From contig RJMB01000019.1 in NCBI GenBank assembly GCA_003725585.1, forward strand, positions 45,612-109,611: a stretch of DNA of 64,000 nt, read 5' to 3'. Under the pieces are notes generated by a model. The model did not search any database. It was given only the letters and a program-made list of their open reading frames with translations, and was not told where the DNA came from. Each line of letters starts with the position of its first letter. The first letter of the stretch is position 1. Source of the DNA: Halostreptopolyspora alba. GTDB lineage: Bacteria > Actinomycetota > Actinomycetes > Streptosporangiales > Streptosporangiaceae. Made by a program: the position numbers and the translations under genes. Of this stretch, positions 62,070 to 64,000 are shown piece by piece.

Positions 62070-63083
62070 ATGACCATCGACCAGCGTGGCGCACCCACCA
62101 CCGGGGACGGCGCGACCGAGGGGGCCGAACCCGCCGCCAGCGGGATCGGGCTCGTGCACGAGCACGAGCGTTCGGTGCGCGTGAGCCACGACGGCACCGA
62201 ACTGACCCGCTACGTGTACCGGCCGTGGGACCGCCAGCTCGAGTCACCACGCCCCTACTTCCACCCCGTGCGCACCCTCGGGGGGGACCCCGTCAGCCTG
62301 TACCGCCCGCACGACCACGTCTGGCACAAGGGCATCGCCTGGTCGCTACCGAACGTCGGGTCGGCCAACCTCTGGGGCGGCCCCACCTACGTGCGTGACC
62401 AGGGGTATAGGCAGCTCGCCAACGACGGCACCATGGTGCACCGCGAGTTCGATCGCATCGACACAGGCGAGGGCGACGCGGCGGTCGTCAGCGAGCGCCT
62501 CGACTGGGTCACCGAGCAGGGCCGGACCTGGTTCGCCGAACACCGGGGGTTCCAGGTCACCGTCGATCCCGCCCGCCAGGTGTGGACCCTGGTGTTCGAG
62601 ACGTCGTTTCGCAACCTCACCGAGAGCACGATCCCCATCGGCAGTCCCACCACCGAGGGTCGGGAGAACGCGGGCTACGGCGGGCTGTTCTGGCGTGGCC
62701 CCCGTTCCTTCAGCGGCGGCCGGGTGTACAGCCCGAGCGCCGAGGGCGGCGACGACCTCATGGGGGTGCGGGAGCCGTGGCTCGCGTTCGCCGGCCGGCA
62801 CGACGGCCACGACCGCTCCTCGACCCTGGTGTTCGTCGACGAGCCGGACAATCCGGGACACCCGACCCAGTGGTTCGTGCGAACCGGAATATTCGCCTGC
62901 GTCTGCCCGGCGCCGTTCTTCAGCGAGGAGGTCCTGGCCGAGCCCGGCACCCCGCTGACGTACCGCTACGCGGTCGTCATCGCCGACGGCGACCGGGAAC
63001 GCGAGGGCTCGGCGCTGCTCGCCGATCTCGGCCAGGACGAACTCGACCGGGCGCGGCGACGGATGGTGGTGAGCGCGCCGTGA
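62070..63083 (+). CDS. DUF6807 (PmoA-like) protein
   Basis: 337 residues. The HVWHKGIAWSLPNVGSANLWGGPTYVRDQGY and PIGSPTTEGRENAGYGGLFWRGPRSF blocks match the DUF6807/PmoA-annotated family. No signal peptide. The name PmoA in databases comes from a mislabelled link to methane oxidation and should not be read as methane monooxygenase. The family occurs with Gfo/Idh dehydrogenases in sugar loci, so a role in sugar conversion is likely but not shown. Confidence 0.85.
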   Translation: MTIDQRGAPTTGDGATEGAEPAASGIGLVHEHERSVRVSHDGTELTRYVYRPWDRQLESPRPYFHPVRTLGGDPVSLYRPHDHVWHKGIAWSLPNVGSANLWGGPTYVRDQGYRQLANDGTMVHREFDRIDTGEGDAAVVSERLDWVTEQGRTWFAEHRGFQVTVDPARQVWTLVFETSFRNLTESTIPIGSPTTEGRENAGYGGLFWRGPRSFSGGRVYSPSAEGGDDLMGVREPWLAFAGRHDGHDRSSTLVFVDEPDNPGHPTQWFVRTGIFACVCPAPFFSEEVLAEPGTPLTYRYAVVIADGDREREGSALLADLGQDELDRARRRMVVSAP

Positions 63084-63883
63084 CCGACCCCAGCCGGCCC
63101 GACGGGCAAGAACGGCCGAGCGGCGCCCCGGTCGGCTTCCCCGGCGGCACCGCCGTGAGCCACCTGCGGGTGTACGACTGGCCCACCGAGGACGGCCTGG
63201 CCGGTGGCTCCCCCCACCTGCACACCGCCTCGGCGGAGGGTTACGTGGTGCTGCGCGGCGAGGGGACCCTGGAGACGCTGAGCAGTGCCGGGTTCCGTGA
63301 GACCCCGCTCGTCGCGGGCACCCTGCTGTGGTTCACCCCGGGCACCGTGCACCGGCTGGTGAACCGCAGCGGCGACCTCGAACTGGTCGTGGTCATGCAG
63401 AACGCCGGACTGCCCGAGGCGGGTGACGCCGTGCTGACCTACCCACCCCACGTACTGGCCGACCCGGCGGAGTACCAACGGGTCACCACGATTCCCGCGG
63501 CGGAGGGCTTCGCCGACGAGGCCACGGCGTACGCCGAGATGGCGCGGGCCGCGCGCCAGCGCCGGGACCTGGCCGTCGAGGGCTACCTGGCGCTGCGCGA
63601 CCGGGTCGTCGCCGAAGGCGGCCGTGCCCTGACGGAGCTGCACGAGGCCGCGGTACGGCTGGTGCGTGACAAGGCGGCCGGGTGGTACCACCACTGGGAG
63701 CGCGGCCCACTCGGGCAGGCCAACGCGACCGGGAGCCACCTGGACGCGCTGGCCGAGGGGCGCGGGAGCCACCTGGGTGAGGCCACCGTCTACACCGCGG
63801 AGTCCCCACCCGGGCCGCGGCGTACCGGCATGTGCGGGCTGCTGAAGGTGTGGGACCTCGACGGTGCCCGGCCGCTCGGGTAG
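63080..63883 (+). CDS. cupin-domain protein
   Basis: 267 residues. The cupin core GGSPHLHTASAEGYVVLRGEGTLETL and WFTPGTVHRLVNRSGDLELVVVM gives the two His/Glu metal motifs. A helical C-terminal half is less usual. The GTG overlaps the DUF6807 stop, so the two are coupled. It may be an isomerase or dioxygenase-type enzyme of the sugar route; not determined. Confidence 0.85.
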   Translation: MTDPSRPDGQERPSGAPVGFPGGTAVSHLRVYDWPTEDGLAGGSPHLHTASAEGYVVLRGEGTLETLSSAGFRETPLVAGTLLWFTPGTVHRLVNRSGDLELVVVMQNAGLPEAGDAVLTYPPHVLADPAEYQRVTTIPAAEGFADEATAYAEMARAARQRRDLAVEGYLALRDRVVAEGGRALTELHEAAVRLVRDKAAGWYHHWERGPLGQANATGSHLDALAEGRGSHLGEATVYTAESPPGPRRTGMCGLLKVWDLDGARPLG

Positions 63884-63908
63884 CGGAATCGGTGCGTCCC
63901 GCACGGTG

Positions 63909-63940
63909 AGCCGGGGTCGCGTGTGCGGCCCCGGTTCTTT
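63909..63940. terminator. terminator with T-rich tail
   Basis: CCGGGGTCGC and GCGGCCCCGG pair with one G-U over GTGT, followed by TTCTTT. It ends the sugar locus and faces a gene on the other strand. Confidence 0.75.
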
Positions 63941-63952
63941 GGGTGGGACCGC

Positions 63953-64000
63953 TCAGGTGAAGAGGTCCTCGGCGCGGTTGACGGTGGCGGCTCGGTGCGC
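63953..64000 (-). CDS. C-terminal end of a leftward gene (partial)
   Basis: From the right edge a frame reads 15 residues (AHRAATVNRAEDLFT) to a TGA at 63953-63955. Position after the terminator and the absence of other signals support a real gene end. Too short to name. Confidence 0.4.
   Translation of the reverse strand, partial: AHRAATVNRAEDLFT

Noticed and set aside
62070..63083. Methane monooxygenase subunit (PmoA)
   Set aside because: The soluble DUF6807 family is only labelled PmoA by database carry-over; no membrane helices or context for methane oxidation.

Overview
The window is very GC-rich DNA with many GTG/TTG starts, start-stop overlaps of the ATGA/GTGA type, a maleylpyruvate-isomerase/mycothiol-type protein and an ATPase-less sugar ABC operon. 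Together these point to a filamentous actinobacterium, probably close to Nocardiopsis/Streptomonospora (the genus is an inference). No plasmid, CRISPR or insertion-sequence signature was seen.

Region 1 (1-5950) is the end of a mobile or defence-type segment. It holds the 3' part of a large DUF1998 helicase-associated protein carrying a Vsr/DUF559-like nuclease domain, a start-stop-coupled UvrD-type helicase with a RelE/ParE-like N-terminus, a remnant of a tyrosine integrase, and a tRNA-Gly(CCC) whose 3' end faces that remnant. Region 2 (6090-10675) looks like ordinary chromosome: dcd, a rhomboid protein, a PH-domain membrane protein, a small tandem Cys/His protein, a maleylpyruvate isomerase-like protein and a methyltransferase.

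Region 3 (10.7-32.5 kb) is a hybrid NRPS-PKS metallophore-type cluster. Its parts match a yersiniabactin/enantio-pyochelin-like assembly line that has been cut up differently. One protein is carrier-Cy-A(Cys-type)-carrier. A second is carrier-Cy-carrier. A third is KS-AT-KR-ACP-Cy-TE with no carrier before the thioesterase. The methyltransferase domains occur as three free proteins. A saccharopine-dehydrogenase-like reductase (candidate thiazoline reductase), a type II thioesterase, a thioredoxin-reductase-like flavoprotein and a PadR regulator accompany them. Three promoter regions carry the same 17-bp element, resembling the actinobacterial Zur box. No salicylate synthase or aryl-AMP ligase is in the window.

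Region 4 (32.7-42.8 kb) holds an MMPL exporter divergent from a TetR regulator with a strong inverted repeat between them, a MarR regulator, an XRE-cupin regulator divergent from a second thioredoxin-reductase-like/methyltransferase pair, a membrane-anchored hypothetical protein, a HIT protein, a CDP-alcohol phosphatidyltransferase and a GIDE-like membrane protein. Next is a large LuxR (LAL) ATPase regulator (43.0-45.8 kb).

Region 5 (46.3-64 kb) is a carbohydrate-use locus: a Gfo/Idh/MocA dehydrogenase, a LacI regulator, a CUT1 sugar transporter without its ATPase, a GH3 glycosidase, a second Gfo/Idh/MocA dehydrogenase, a complete Dpp/Opp-type ABC transporter, a DUF6807 protein and a cupin. 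Similar GGAAARCG-type palindromes precede both dehydrogenase genes, suggesting one LacI-family regulon.
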